In this document: piece by piece, positions 55,821 to 63,904 of the stretch
Layout: every line of letters starts with the position of its first letter
Numbering within the stretch: the stretch's first letter is position 1
Source of the DNA: DAOUBF01 sp034432795
GTDB lineage: Bacteria > Chloroflexota > Anaerolineae > DSLN01
Reading direction: 5' to 3'
Length of the DNA stretch: 64,000 nucleotides
Assembly: GCA_034432795.1 (NCBI GenBank)
Contig: DAOUBF010000002.1
Span: 1 to 64,000, forward strand
Made by a program: the position numbers and the translations under genes
Notes under the pieces: model-generated
Databases searched by the model: none
The model's input: the letters and a program-made list of their open reading frames with translations, nothing else
Told to the model about the DNA's origin: nothing

Positions 55821-56345
55821 ATGTCTGCGTTTCGCGCTGGCTCTATGTCCCCCGTTCGCGCCGGGCTTCTGGCCGGTGCTATCGGTGCCGTCATCCTCAC
55901 GCTGATCAGCCTGTGCGGTCTGGTAACGCCGAGGATCAGCCAGGCCATCGCTTGCCTGGTGACTTTGTTTGATCTGGCACTCTATGTGGCGATGGGAGCA
56001 CTGGCGGCCCACTGGCTTCAGACGCCTCGCACCGCAGGCCGGGGCCTGGGCGCCGGCGCTCTCGCCGGTCTCGTAATGGGCCTGATCACCATCGTCTTGA
56101 CGGTGATCCGTGTCCTGAGCCTGGGAGCCACGGCTCTCGCGGCCCAGCTTCCACCCGAAGTGTTGCGCCAGCTTCGCGAGAGCGGCATAGCTCCACGGTC
56201 ACTTGTCGTTGCACTATTAGCCCTCACCGTGATCTGTGTTCCGCTGCTGACGATTGGGCTATCCGCTATCGGCGGGCTGCTCTATGCGGTCATTAACCCA
56301 GGGCAGGCTACCACACCTGCGGCATCGGCTGGCCCCAGCGCGTGA
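55821..56345 (+). CDS. Four-helix membrane protein of unknown function
   Basis: The 174-residue product starts at ATG 55821 after AGGAGG, 10 bases behind the loader stop. Four hydrophobic segments lie near residues 15-35, 40-65, 75-100 and 130-155, with Gly-rich helices and a Pro/Ala tail. It resembles generic DUF4013/TM proteins but I cannot name a family. Probably in the dnaB operon; comEC follows. Confidence 0.7.
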   Translation: MSAFRAGSMSPVRAGLLAGAIGAVILTLISLCGLVTPRISQAIACLVTLFDLALYVAMGALAAHWLQTPRTAGRGLGAGALAGLVMGLITIVLTVIRVLSLGATALAAQLPPEVLRQLRESGIAPRSLVVALLALTVICVPLLTIGLSAIGGLLYAVINPGQATTPAASAGPSA

Positions 56346-56363
56346 AACTCGGGGGGAGGACGA

Positions 56364-58721
56364 TTGATCCCCCTGCCCCTTGTCGCACTGACCGCAGCCT
56401 GGCTTGGGGGACTGGCCCTGGCCTCCTCGTTCCCCCTGCCCCATACCCTGCTGGCAGCTTCGGCCTTACTCCCTGGGCTGGGCCTGCTCCTCTGGCGGCG
56501 TGAACCCGGCCCACGCCTGGCGTTTGCCTGCGCCCTGGTTGCCCTACTCGGTGCACTGCGCTATCCCCCGCCCCCCGATCGCTCTCCGCTCGCGCCTTAT
56601 ATCGGCCTGGCCAACGTCCGGGTTGAAGGTGTGGTTGTGGCCGAGCCACTGGCGGATGATGACTATACGAAATTTCGCTTCCGCGCTGACCAGATCACTA
56701 TCGCCAACGCCCCACCCGCCTCTATAGACAGCGACCTCCTGGCTCAGCTCCCACCCTTTTCGCCGGTCGCCTATGGTGACCGCCTGATCATCACCGGCAC
56801 CCTGGCCGCCGCGCCGGTCTTCGCCGATTTTGACTATCGCGAGTATCTGGCCCGGCGCAGCATCCTTGCCCTGCTCCAGGCCCGCCAGTTCAGGTCTGTC
56901 GCCCAGGGACAGGGAGACCCGCTCCTTAGCGCCCTCCTCACACTCAAGGCACATGTACGCGCGGCGCAAGCCCTTAGCCTGCCCGAACCCCACGCCAGCG
57001 TGCTCCAGGGCATCCTCCTCGGCGACCGCTCCGACATCCCCCCTGATCTGGAAGACGCCTTCAAGCGCACCGGGACCAATCATATCCTGGTGATCTCCGG
57101 CTATAACCTGACCATCGTGGCCGCGCTTTTCGGCGCCATGCGGCCGGGGAGGCGCTGGCCCTGGCGGCGGACGGTGAGCGTCCTGACCGGCATCACTGCT
57201 TACACCCTCTTCGTCGGCGCTGAGCCTGCCGTAGTCCGGGCGGCGCTTATGGCGGGCGTCATCATTCTCGGTCGCGCCCTCGCCCGCCAGGCCCATCCGC
57301 TTAACAGCCTGGCCCTGGCCACGTTCCTGATGACCCTCCACGATCCCTCTGCGCTTTCTGACCGGGGCTTCCTGCTGAGTGTGACCTCTACCTTGGGGTT
57401 AATCCTCTATGCCACACCGATTCAGCGCCGCATCACGGGCTGGCTGGAACGGCACCTTACCCATCGCCTTGCCCGTTCCATAGCCGACATGGTCATCAGC
57501 GTGCTCGCGCCCACCATCGCCGCCCAGATCATGTCCCTGCCACTCCTGCTCCTCTGGTCCCAGCAACTCTCGCTGGTCAGCCTCCCCGCGAACGCCCTCA
57601 TCCTGCCTGTCCAGCCCCTGCTCATGAGCACAGGCGGCCTGGCCGCCGCGCTCGCCGCCATCTGGCTGCCCGCCGGGCGCGCCCTGATGAGCATCCCTTG
57701 GGTGCTCCTATCGTGGACGATTGGCGCCGTGGAGGGATTGGCTGCCTTGCCGTTCGCCGCCGTGCCGCTGCCCCTCCCCGCCTGGGCTGTCTGGCTCTAC
57801 TACCCCCTCATCCTGGCGGCCACCTGGTGGTTCAATCAGGAAGCGGATATGCGCGCCAGGCTGCGGGCGCGGCTGGCTGCGCCACCTGCCCGGCTCTGGG
57901 TGCCTCCTATGGGCCTGGCCGCGATCGCCCTGTGGAGCGCCATTGCCACCCAACCCGACGGTCGCCTGCATGTCGCCTTCCTTGACGTGGGCCAGGGTGA
58001 TGCCATCCTGATCACCACACCGCGTGGACATCAGGTGCTCATAGATGGCGGGCCAGAGCCTGCTCTTTTGTTGCGCCAGCTTGGTCGCCACATGCCCTTC
58101 TGGGATCACTGGCTAGACCTGGTGATCGTGACATCGCCGCACGCCGACCATCTCACCGGCCTGATCGCGCTCCCGCAGCGATACGGGATCGGCGCCGTCC
58201 TGGACAATGGCACAAATGCGCCCGGCCAACTGGGCAACGCCTGGGCCGAGGCGCTCCGCTCAGGCAATGTAGCCCATATCCTCCACGCCCAGGCCGGAAT
58301 GCGCATTCAGCTTGAGCCAGACATCGCCCTGGACGTGCTCAACCCCGGCCCCCTGCCCTCCGATGATGCCGACGACAACGCCATTGTCCTTCGCCTCACC
58401 TGGAGGAATGCCAGCTTCCTGTTTACATCTGACATCACAGAAGCCGCGGAACGCACCCTGCTCACCTCCGACCACTCCCTGCTCAGCACTGTGCTTCAAG
58501 TCCCGCATCACGGCAGTGCATCCTCTACTTCGTCGGCCTTCCTGGCGGCGGTGAATCCCCAATTCGTCTTGATCTCCGTGGGCGCCTGGAACCGCTTCGG
58601 CCAGCCCGCGCCTGAGGTGCTTGATCGTCTGGCCGGGCGGCGCCTCTTGCGCACCGATGAGCACGGCACAGTGGAACTGATCACCGACGGCCAGGTCATG
58701 TGGGTGCGCACCGACCGCTGA
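56364..58721 (+). CDS. comEC: DNA uptake channel ComEC/Rec2
   Basis: The 785-residue protein forms the inner-membrane channel for transforming DNA. An N-terminal OB-like DUF4131 domain (residues 75-180), the Competence domain (about 215-480) with GDRSDIPPDLEDAFKRTGTNH and HILVISGYNLTIV, and a C-terminal metallo-beta-lactamase domain (about 530-785) with FLDVGQGDAILI, VIVTSPHADHLTGL and LQVPHHGSASSTS. The start codon is TTG behind GGGGAGGA. Length is normal. DprA elsewhere in the window supports competence. Confidence 0.95.
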   Translation: MIPLPLVALTAAWLGGLALASSFPLPHTLLAASALLPGLGLLLWRREPGPRLAFACALVALLGALRYPPPPDRSPLAPYIGLANVRVEGVVVAEPLADDDYTKFRFRADQITIANAPPASIDSDLLAQLPPFSPVAYGDRLIITGTLAAAPVFADFDYREYLARRSILALLQARQFRSVAQGQGDPLLSALLTLKAHVRAAQALSLPEPHASVLQGILLGDRSDIPPDLEDAFKRTGTNHILVISGYNLTIVAALFGAMRPGRRWPWRRTVSVLTGITAYTLFVGAEPAVVRAALMAGVIILGRALARQAHPLNSLALATFLMTLHDPSALSDRGFLLSVTSTLGLILYATPIQRRITGWLERHLTHRLARSIADMVISVLAPTIAAQIMSLPLLLLWSQQLSLVSLPANALILPVQPLLMSTGGLAAALAAIWLPAGRALMSIPWVLLSWTIGAVEGLAALPFAAVPLPLPAWAVWLYYPLILAATWWFNQEADMRARLRARLAAPPARLWVPPMGLAAIALWSAIATQPDGRLHVAFLDVGQGDAILITTPRGHQVLIDGGPEPALLLRQLGRHMPFWDHWLDLVIVTSPHADHLTGLIALPQRYGIGAVLDNGTNAPGQLGNAWAEALRSGNVAHILHAQAGMRIQLEPDIALDVLNPGPLPSDDADDNAIVLRLTWRNASFLFTSDITEAAERTLLTSDHSLLSTVLQVPHHGSASSTSSAFLAAVNPQFVLISVGAWNRFGQPAPEVLDRLAGRRLLRTDEHGTVELITDGQVMWVRTDR

Positions 58722-59207
58722 AAACAGGCCCCAATTTCCTTAGGCCCCTATAATAACTGAGTTGTGGTCATAAATTGAAGGCTGCGCTCAGGCTTGAGCT
58801 AAACGCGGTCACCACCGTTTGCACCCCCGCAATGCATCCTGGAGAAGCTGGGTATTCACAGCCGGGCCGGGGCGGTGCGGCGGGCACGGCAGCGAGGGTG
58901 GGTATAGGAGTCCAGGAGCAGCCCCTGTGCCACGGCCAGGTCAAAGCGCAAGCTGGGTGCTCAGGGTATGCACCGGTATGGGGAGGAGCGGTTGGAGGGC
59001 CTCCTGAAGAGACCAAGCGACCACCGGCGCATCCCCAATGAACAGGCGTTTTACAGACATCTCCGGCGCTCCTCCAGGCGTATCCACGTCCATTATACGG
59101 GTGACAGGGAATCCGGCGAATCCTTGAGGTGTGGTTTGTCTGGAGGGGGCAGGGTTTGGTGTGCTGGCCGGGGGTCTGCAGGGGCATATGTGTGCGAGAA
59201 ATCACAA
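58722..59207. other. Intergenic region with degraded sequence
   Basis: Nearly 500 bases follow comEC without an intact gene. The first part holds a decayed LuxR C-terminus (listed separately); from 58910 to 59200 I see no feature. A 164-codon open frame on the minus strand has no recognisable domain and is rejected. Base composition shifts to AT-richer toward 59200. Confidence 0.6.
58817..58907 (+). pseudogene. Remnant of a LuxR-type helix-turn-helix
   Basis: The frame ending at TAG 58907 reads ILEKLGIHSRAGAVRRARQR then GWV, which matches the last residues of LuxR/MalT-type regulators (ILxKLGVxSRxxAVxRAxxxG). The preceding RLHPRN, equivalent to THLRN, is in another frame, so a frameshift separates them; everything further upstream is missing. 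It is the fossil of a regulator next to the accessory cluster. Confidence 0.55.
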
Positions 59208-59276
59208 AGTTCCTAAAATAGGAACTGACAAGTTCAACTTTTAGCCTTGACATGCCATACAAAAGTATGATAAGAT
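59208..59276 (+). promoter_or_regulatory. Promoter and operator-like dyad of the Cys-rich cluster
   Basis: A perfect dyad AGTTCCTA-AAA-TAGGAACT (59208-59226) lies 20 bases upstream of -35 TTGACA (59247-59252), followed by an 18-base spacer and -10 TAAGAT (59271-59276). The gap to the ATG at 59321 is 44 bases with a GGAGG ribosome site. The dyad position suits an activator or repressor; none is encoded intact nearby. Confidence 0.6.
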
Positions 59277-59320
59277 ATTGATGCAGATACAGGTCTCAAC
59301 GAAGTGTGCAGGAGGGCACC

Positions 59321-60313
59321 ATGCACCGCTATCTCCTGTTTGACTCCGGCTGTTCACAGTGCACGGAAATCGCCCAGGCAGTTGAGCAGGCAGCAGCAGG
59401 CGGGCTGGAGGCACGCAGTTTGCGCGACCCGGCGATGCAGCGCCTGCTGGCTCAGGCACGACCCCACTGGCGTTGGGAGCCGACACTGCTGGAGGTAGAG
59501 GGGGAACGGGTGCGGGCCTTCACCAGCCTGGCATTGGGTCTCCGCCTGGCGATGACGCTTGGACCTTGCCGAACACTGCGACTAGTAAGGCTAACAAGGC
59601 GCTTCGGCGCTCCCCTGAAGAGTAAGGGTACCGTCGATCTTGGGCGTCGCCGCTTCCTTGAACAATTGGCTGCAGCAGCACTTATCCTCGGTTGGTCTAG
59701 ATCCTTGGGATCCGGCAGGGATAAACCAGGCGTGTACTCACGAGGATACGAAGGCGAGATTTATGAGGGTTTCCTGTTGCTGCCTGATGGTGCTCCACTA
59801 CCAAGCTTTGTTCAATGCGCCCCAGCGCCTATACTTTGTGAGACAGATAGTCAACATGATCCCACCCTTATAGGCAAGAGCATAAGATTTACAAGCATTG
59901 AGGAGTTGAGAAACTACGTCCCCTTTCCTCTGTACATACCTGCGGTCCTGCCTACCAATGTGCAACTTATCGGGATAAATGTTATTCAATTTGTACGGTC
60001 TGGAGACATATTTGCGGTGACGATCAATTTTGGCGCAACTGACATCAACCAGTCACGGATTACTGTGCGGGCACGCCCTATTTATCCACGACCATATCCC
60101 ATATGGCCCGTCCATTCGCCTATCTTTCACGAGAAGGAGTTGGTTCACCCCGACAAAGTAAATTTTTTGCCAACACCAGGTATCATGCGACCAAGTGTCG
60201 CAGGCTACGTACTGGACTGGATAAAACAAGACGTCCTGTATACACTGGTTGCTGAACATAGCTTGGATCATGAGGCAGCAGTGACATTAGCCAAGTCGCT
60301 TGTTCAAATATAA
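59321..60313 (+). CDS. Thioredoxin-like/DUF4367-like chimeric protein
   Basis: Start ATG 59321 with GGAGG six bases upstream; 330 residues. Residues 1-85 look like a glutaredoxin/thioredoxin-type fold with YLLFDSGCSQCTEIAQ, a CxxC pair near residues 10-13. Residues 105-130 read DLGRRRFLEQLAAAALILGW, resembling a Tat signal core (RRRFL plus hydrophobic run) but placed inside the protein. The C-terminal part ends YVLDWIKQDVLYTLVAEHSL, as in DUF4367 domains of anti-sigma-like or lipoprotein proteins. It opens the Cys-rich cluster and could place or reduce disulfides. Assignment of each part is tentative. Confidence 0.6.
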   Translation: MHRYLLFDSGCSQCTEIAQAVEQAAAGGLEARSLRDPAMQRLLAQARPHWRWEPTLLEVEGERVRAFTSLALGLRLAMTLGPCRTLRLVRLTRRFGAPLKSKGTVDLGRRRFLEQLAAAALILGWSRSLGSGRDKPGVYSRGYEGEIYEGFLLLPDGAPLPSFVQCAPAPILCETDSQHDPTLIGKSIRFTSIEELRNYVPFPLYIPAVLPTNVQLIGINVIQFVRSGDIFAVTINFGATDINQSRITVRARPIYPRPYPIWPVHSPIFHEKELVHPDKVNFLPTPGIMRPSVAGYVLDWIKQDVLYTLVAEHSLDHEAAVTLAKSLVQI

Positions 60314-60360
60314 CGGTAAGATACCGGCGATCAGGCAAATATTCATAGTAGGAGGGTTAG

Positions 60361-60936
60361 ATGCCAACGGCTTATGTGTACTCACCAGTTGATGGAATTA
60401 TTACCGGGCGGGATAATTACTGTGGTTTTCCCTGTGATCCTTACCCATGTACCGGAGATCACGGTTCTCATGGAAGATGTAACGCTTGGGCTTCGCCAGT
60501 TGACATTGATGCCCAGGATAACGAAGAGGTCATCCTATACGTCAATTTAGCAGTGAAAAGCATCCGCACCTTCATTCAATACAAGTGTTGTTGTAGCCAT
60601 CAGAACGATTATGGCCGTGTGATCATAGTGGAGTTATATGGGGAGCGTGATGCCCAATGTTATATCGGGTCTGTCTTATATGGGCACGTGGCTAATCCGC
60701 AAGTCACAGATGGGCAGGTATATAACTTGTCTGGTACAAGTACACCACTTGGCTATGCGCCAGCAGGTAGCCACTCTTGTGGTGGCTCCACTTGCTATTC
60801 AGGATCACACTCACACATGGAGCGTTCCGGGGGAACGACTCTTGCTCCCTGCTGTTGCACAGATACTGTCAAAGGCTCTACCGCCATCTACAAGTGGGAC
60901 TTTACTATCCCCTGCCCAGGGGCTCCCATGCCGTAG
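60361..60936 (+). CDS. Cysteine-rich M23-like protein
   Basis: A 191-residue protein with about 20 cysteines and no signal peptide. The order of motifs follows the M23/LytM peptidase fold: SPVDGIITG, ASPVDIDAQDNEEV (like the HxGxDI strand), YIGSVLYGHV, VTDGQVYN with STPLGY, and SGSHSHMER (like GPHLHFE). The second zinc His-x-His is present, but the first His of HxxxD is Ser/Ala, so it is probably not an active peptidase. CCC and CSCGG clusters suggest many disulfides. Comes 47 bases after the first gene. New family as far as I can tell. Confidence 0.6.
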   Translation: MPTAYVYSPVDGIITGRDNYCGFPCDPYPCTGDHGSHGRCNAWASPVDIDAQDNEEVILYVNLAVKSIRTFIQYKCCCSHQNDYGRVIIVELYGERDAQCYIGSVLYGHVANPQVTDGQVYNLSGTSTPLGYAPAGSHSCGGSTCYSGSHSHMERSGGTTLAPCCCTDTVKGSTAIYKWDFTIPCPGAPMP

Positions 60937-61024
60937 ATGTTATGTTTATGTATGTTATGTCAAGGAACTTTCTTGGCAGTCCACATCTATACCTTAGACC
61001 TCAGGTCGTTGAAGGGGTATAACC

Positions 61025-62608
61025 GTGCCTTCCCTCAATAGCAGGCTCCTACCTTTGTCCATAATATTATCCATGTTGACAGCGTGTAGTTCCCTAATCC
61101 CAGAGGTGCACCAACCCTATACTGCGAAAGCGACCCTGCAACCCGCTACCGTCCCACCTGAACCAACCCATACAGCGACACGAATAGTCGCTTCAATTAA
61201 CACGCCCACCTCGCTCATCCCCCCCCCTCTGCCTACCTCCAAACCCACCTCCACAATTTGTGCACAACCACGATCAGATCCTAATAACCTGATCCTACCT
61301 GACCTGTCCACCTTACGTTGGGAAAGCTTAAAGGTTGATGGGCAGCGCGTACGCCAACTGACCGGGCTGGACTATCCCATTATCCCCTTCGATCCTTCGC
61401 CAAATGGCCGGTGGCTGATTATCGCGCTTGAACTTGTCCCCAGCACAGGCCGTGCGGCAACGGCGGTGATAGATATAAAGGGGGATACCCATTGGTGGAT
61501 GAACACGACGACCTATTTTTTCGCCGATTATTTCGTTGACTACCCTCATTACCTGAGTACCCACTGGCTCCCCGATGGGCGTCTGCTATGGGTCAACGAG
61601 TCACATAAGGTCCTGCTGGGAGGGCAGCAGTACCGCCGTGATCTGGGAGCGCCGGAACTGATATATTGGATAGAGTATATGTCCGATGGCATCGCGTTTG
61701 CCCAAGATGAGGATGGGGACTTATGGCGTGTTGAACTGGCAACGGCAAGATGGGAGCAGGTGACACCCCCCAGGCCACGTGAAGAGGGTCAATTGGGTCA
61801 TTACTTTATCGTCGCTCAGGATCGCTCTTACGCACTTTCGTTCACAGCCAACCAGAAACTCTGGCGTGTGCCTCTCCGAATGGGGGCAGCGCCGGAAGCG
61901 CTTACTATAGTCCGCGCCGAAATTCCCGGTATGGGTGGTCCGTCAGGGCCACCATCAGTGCAACTGGCCGACAGTCTCCATTGGTTACTGAGCCTGCCTG
62001 TCTTGGAAGGGAACGGAGTGGGATCATGGGGCATGATCGTCAATGAGCGTGATGGGAACTTTCTTACCGCCAAAGACTTACAATTACCTGAAGGGTATTA
62101 TGGCACGGGCTTTTACGCCTCGCCAGAGGGTCGCTGGCTAGCTGTCTCCCTGACCGATGACCCCCGGCGCCCATGGCAGCAGGCTGGCGTGTACATTGCT
62201 CCTGCGACTGACCTAACTGCTGGGCGTGTCATAAAAGGCGTTTCCATAGCGGGTTGGCATACAACCTGGCCTGCTGTTATCCTGCGCAGTCTCACGACAG
62301 GAGCATTGTCCATAGCCCACCTTCCGCTCACTGATGCTACACCAGGTGCGGTATTGGCTAATGCGGCTCCACCTTTGATTACACTCCCAACCGCGATCAT
62401 CGCGGTGGACGCACGTTCGCCTGCCCGCGTACTGCAGTTTGACATAGAGGGCCACTTACTGAAGACCCTTGATCTCTCCACCCGGTATGACAAGATTCGC
62501 GCAGGGGTAAGCACACCAGGTCGGGTGTTTCTTAGCGCGATCGACGCCCACTCCAAGAAGAACGGCATGTGTACATATGCACTGATTGAGTGGACAGTTG
62601 GGCCGTAG
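61025..62608 (+). CDS. Propeller-like lipoprotein
   Basis: Start GTG 61025, 527 residues. A lipobox (LTAC near residue 18-21) is followed by a Thr/Pro linker and then a region of repeating strands with Trp-Leu-Pro-Asp-Gly turns (STHWLPDGRLLWV, DEDGDLWRVELATARW, SPEGRWLAVSLTDDP), as in TolB/WD40-type propellers. It would sit outside the membrane. In methylamine dehydrogenase the large subunit is also a seven-bladed propeller, so a partner role for the next gene's product is worth testing, but no MauB similarity can be shown from motifs. Most bases are AT-richer than the rest of the window. Confidence 0.65.
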   Translation: MPSLNSRLLPLSIILSMLTACSSLIPEVHQPYTAKATLQPATVPPEPTHTATRIVASINTPTSLIPPPLPTSKPTSTICAQPRSDPNNLILPDLSTLRWESLKVDGQRVRQLTGLDYPIIPFDPSPNGRWLIIALELVPSTGRAATAVIDIKGDTHWWMNTTTYFFADYFVDYPHYLSTHWLPDGRLLWVNESHKVLLGGQQYRRDLGAPELIYWIEYMSDGIAFAQDEDGDLWRVELATARWEQVTPPRPREEGQLGHYFIVAQDRSYALSFTANQKLWRVPLRMGAAPEALTIVRAEIPGMGGPSGPPSVQLADSLHWLLSLPVLEGNGVGSWGMIVNERDGNFLTAKDLQLPEGYYGTGFYASPEGRWLAVSLTDDPRRPWQQAGVYIAPATDLTAGRVIKGVSIAGWHTTWPAVILRSLTTGALSIAHLPLTDATPGAVLANAAPPLITLPTAIIAVDARSPARVLQFDIEGHLLKTLDLSTRYDKIRAGVSTPGRVFLSAIDAHSKKNGMCTYALIEWTVGP

Positions 62609-62615
62609 AATTCAG

Positions 62616-63035
62616 ATGAGGGGAGATACGGTTGCGCCTGGATTCTTCATCCCCCACCCAGGCACAGCGTCACCAGCCCACGCTCCTGGCCGTGATTTTG
62701 GGAGCGTAAATTGGAAGTGGTGCAATATGAACGGGTATCCCTGCGCGTGTCGCGGCGGGACTAACACTACCTGTCCAAACTCGGGGTGCAACTGGGGCGG
62801 AACTGCGTGGACGGGCTGTTGCTTGAACTATAATGATGGCTGCTACTACACAGTCACTTATTGGGATTGTTGTGGTACTTGTACTACAACCGGAGACTGT
62901 AGATGTTGTTCTAGCGACCCCTATGCGGACGACAACTGGTGCAATGGCTGGCCGCAGAGCTACTATAAGTGTACTCTGGCTGTTAAGGGGCCGCGCTGTG
63001 GAGGCTGTCTTCCACCCGTTCGTCCAACCGCGTGA
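62616..63035 (+). CDS. Methylamine dehydrogenase small subunit-like Cys-rich protein
   Basis: A 139-residue protein (ATG 62616) with 18 cysteines. WKWCNMNGYPCACRGG, GGTAWTGCC, YTVTYWDCCG, DDNWC and YYKCTLAVKG follow the order of the MADH light chain (MauA). In MauA of Paracoccus, Trp57 and Trp108 form the TTQ cofactor with Asp76, Tyr119 and Thr122 nearby. Here Trp65, Trp108, Asp84, Tyr117 and Thr120 fit, with the same 19-residue step from Trp to Asp. Asp32 is Asn40 and the first Cys is Trp33. A signal peptide is absent; the start is uncertain because a good ribosome site (GAGGGGAG) favours TTG 62632 in another frame, so a frameshift is possible. Confidence 0.7.
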   Translation: MRGDTVAPGFFIPHPGTASPAHAPGRDFGSVNWKWCNMNGYPCACRGGTNTTCPNSGCNWGGTAWTGCCLNYNDGCYYTVTYWDCCGTCTTTGDCRCCSSDPYADDNWCNGWPQSYYKCTLAVKGPRCGGCLPPVRPTA

Positions 63036-63055
63036 GGGCTAAGGGAGAGTGTGAA

Positions 63056-63241
63056 ATGCTAACTGAAAGACCCCACTCCGGCCATTCTTCACTACTTTTG
63101 CGAGCGCTTTTGATTGCTCTCTCAGCAACTCTGGGTGCCGCATTAGGTATCATATCGTTAGGAACCTTGCACACAGCCGGCTTGCCTGTGCTCCCAGTTC
63201 TTGCGTTTCTTGCAGGCATATCGAGCACCTGTTCCGCCTGA
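63056..63241 (+). CDS. Small membrane protein of the Cys-rich cluster
   Basis: A 61-residue product starting at ATG 63056 behind GGGAGAG. It is a short N-terminus followed by a long hydrophobic run (LLLRALLIALSATLGAALGI and LPVLPVLAFLAGISS), probably two membrane helices. No family recognised. It is 20 bases after the MADH-like gene and ten before the next membrane gene; it might also be the N-terminal piece of a broken longer membrane protein. Confidence 0.5.
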   Translation: MLTERPHSGHSSLLLRALLIALSATLGAALGIISLGTLHTAGLPVLPVLAFLAGISSTCSA

Positions 63242-63250
63242 GGACTGTCA

Positions 63251-63874
63251 ATGGTGGGGACTATCCGCCCTGTCGTGTACAGGGATCATCACATGTGCAA
63301 CTGGATAATGGCTGTATCACTGCATCTACTTGGAAGCACCATTGCTGCGCTGGTTGTTGGTGGTATATTTGGCGTTGTGGGGCAGTGGCTTGTACTACGA
63401 ATTAGCTGGTCAAGTCTGTGGATTCCTGGTCTGGTAGCTCCTATTGCCCTGCTTTATTCGCTTGGTGAAGCCGAATTGATCGATTTACCGCATCCACAGT
63501 TGGATCGCCAGGTCCCACAAAGTTGGTATCGCAAGTTTCATCCTCATCTAGCTGCACTGCTCTATGGTTTAGGATTAGGCACGGGGCTTAGTACCAGGAT
63601 CATTACTAAGACGCTCTACATCGTCATTCTGGGAATCATTGCCACTGGGAATGCAACAAATGCTACACTGACGTTTGGCCTATTTGGGTTAGGACGCGGT
63701 CTACCAGTGGGGATAATCGGCTGGCGATTACGTTTGGTGCATAGCGGTGAGCAGCTACAACCGGTCCTAGAGCAGATTATGGCACGGCGGGACCTCGTCC
63801 ACCTCATGAATGCCTTTCTGCTGGCACTCGTGGGTGGCTATTGGCTGGCCGGGCTCTTAGCGTTCATTCGCTAA
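63251..63874 (+). CDS. Polytopic membrane protein, possibly CcdA/MauE-like
   Basis: The 207-residue protein has five to six hydrophobic segments and the sequence SWYRKFHPHLAALLYGLGLG followed by TGLSTRI, and FGLFGLGRGLPVGIIGW. Glycine-rich stretches of this kind occur in CcdA/DsbD-type disulfide electron carriers, and MADH assembly needs the membrane protein MauE plus MauD for disulfides. No conserved Cys pair in the membrane segments is seen, so this assignment is a guess. It follows the MADH-like gene and the small membrane protein. Confidence 0.45.
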   Translation: MVGTIRPVVYRDHHMCNWIMAVSLHLLGSTIAALVVGGIFGVVGQWLVLRISWSSLWIPGLVAPIALLYSLGEAELIDLPHPQLDRQVPQSWYRKFHPHLAALLYGLGLGTGLSTRIITKTLYIVILGIIATGNATNATLTFGLFGLGRGLPVGIIGWRLRLVHSGEQLQPVLEQIMARRDLVHLMNAFLLALVGGYWLAGLLAFIR

Positions 63875-63904
63875 TCGAACTGTAAGCACAAAGGAGGCTT
63901 TGAA

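Noticed and set aside
58768..59262. 164-codon open frame on the minus strand
   Set aside because: Pro/Cys-rich product without domain, crossing the LuxR remnant and promoter region.
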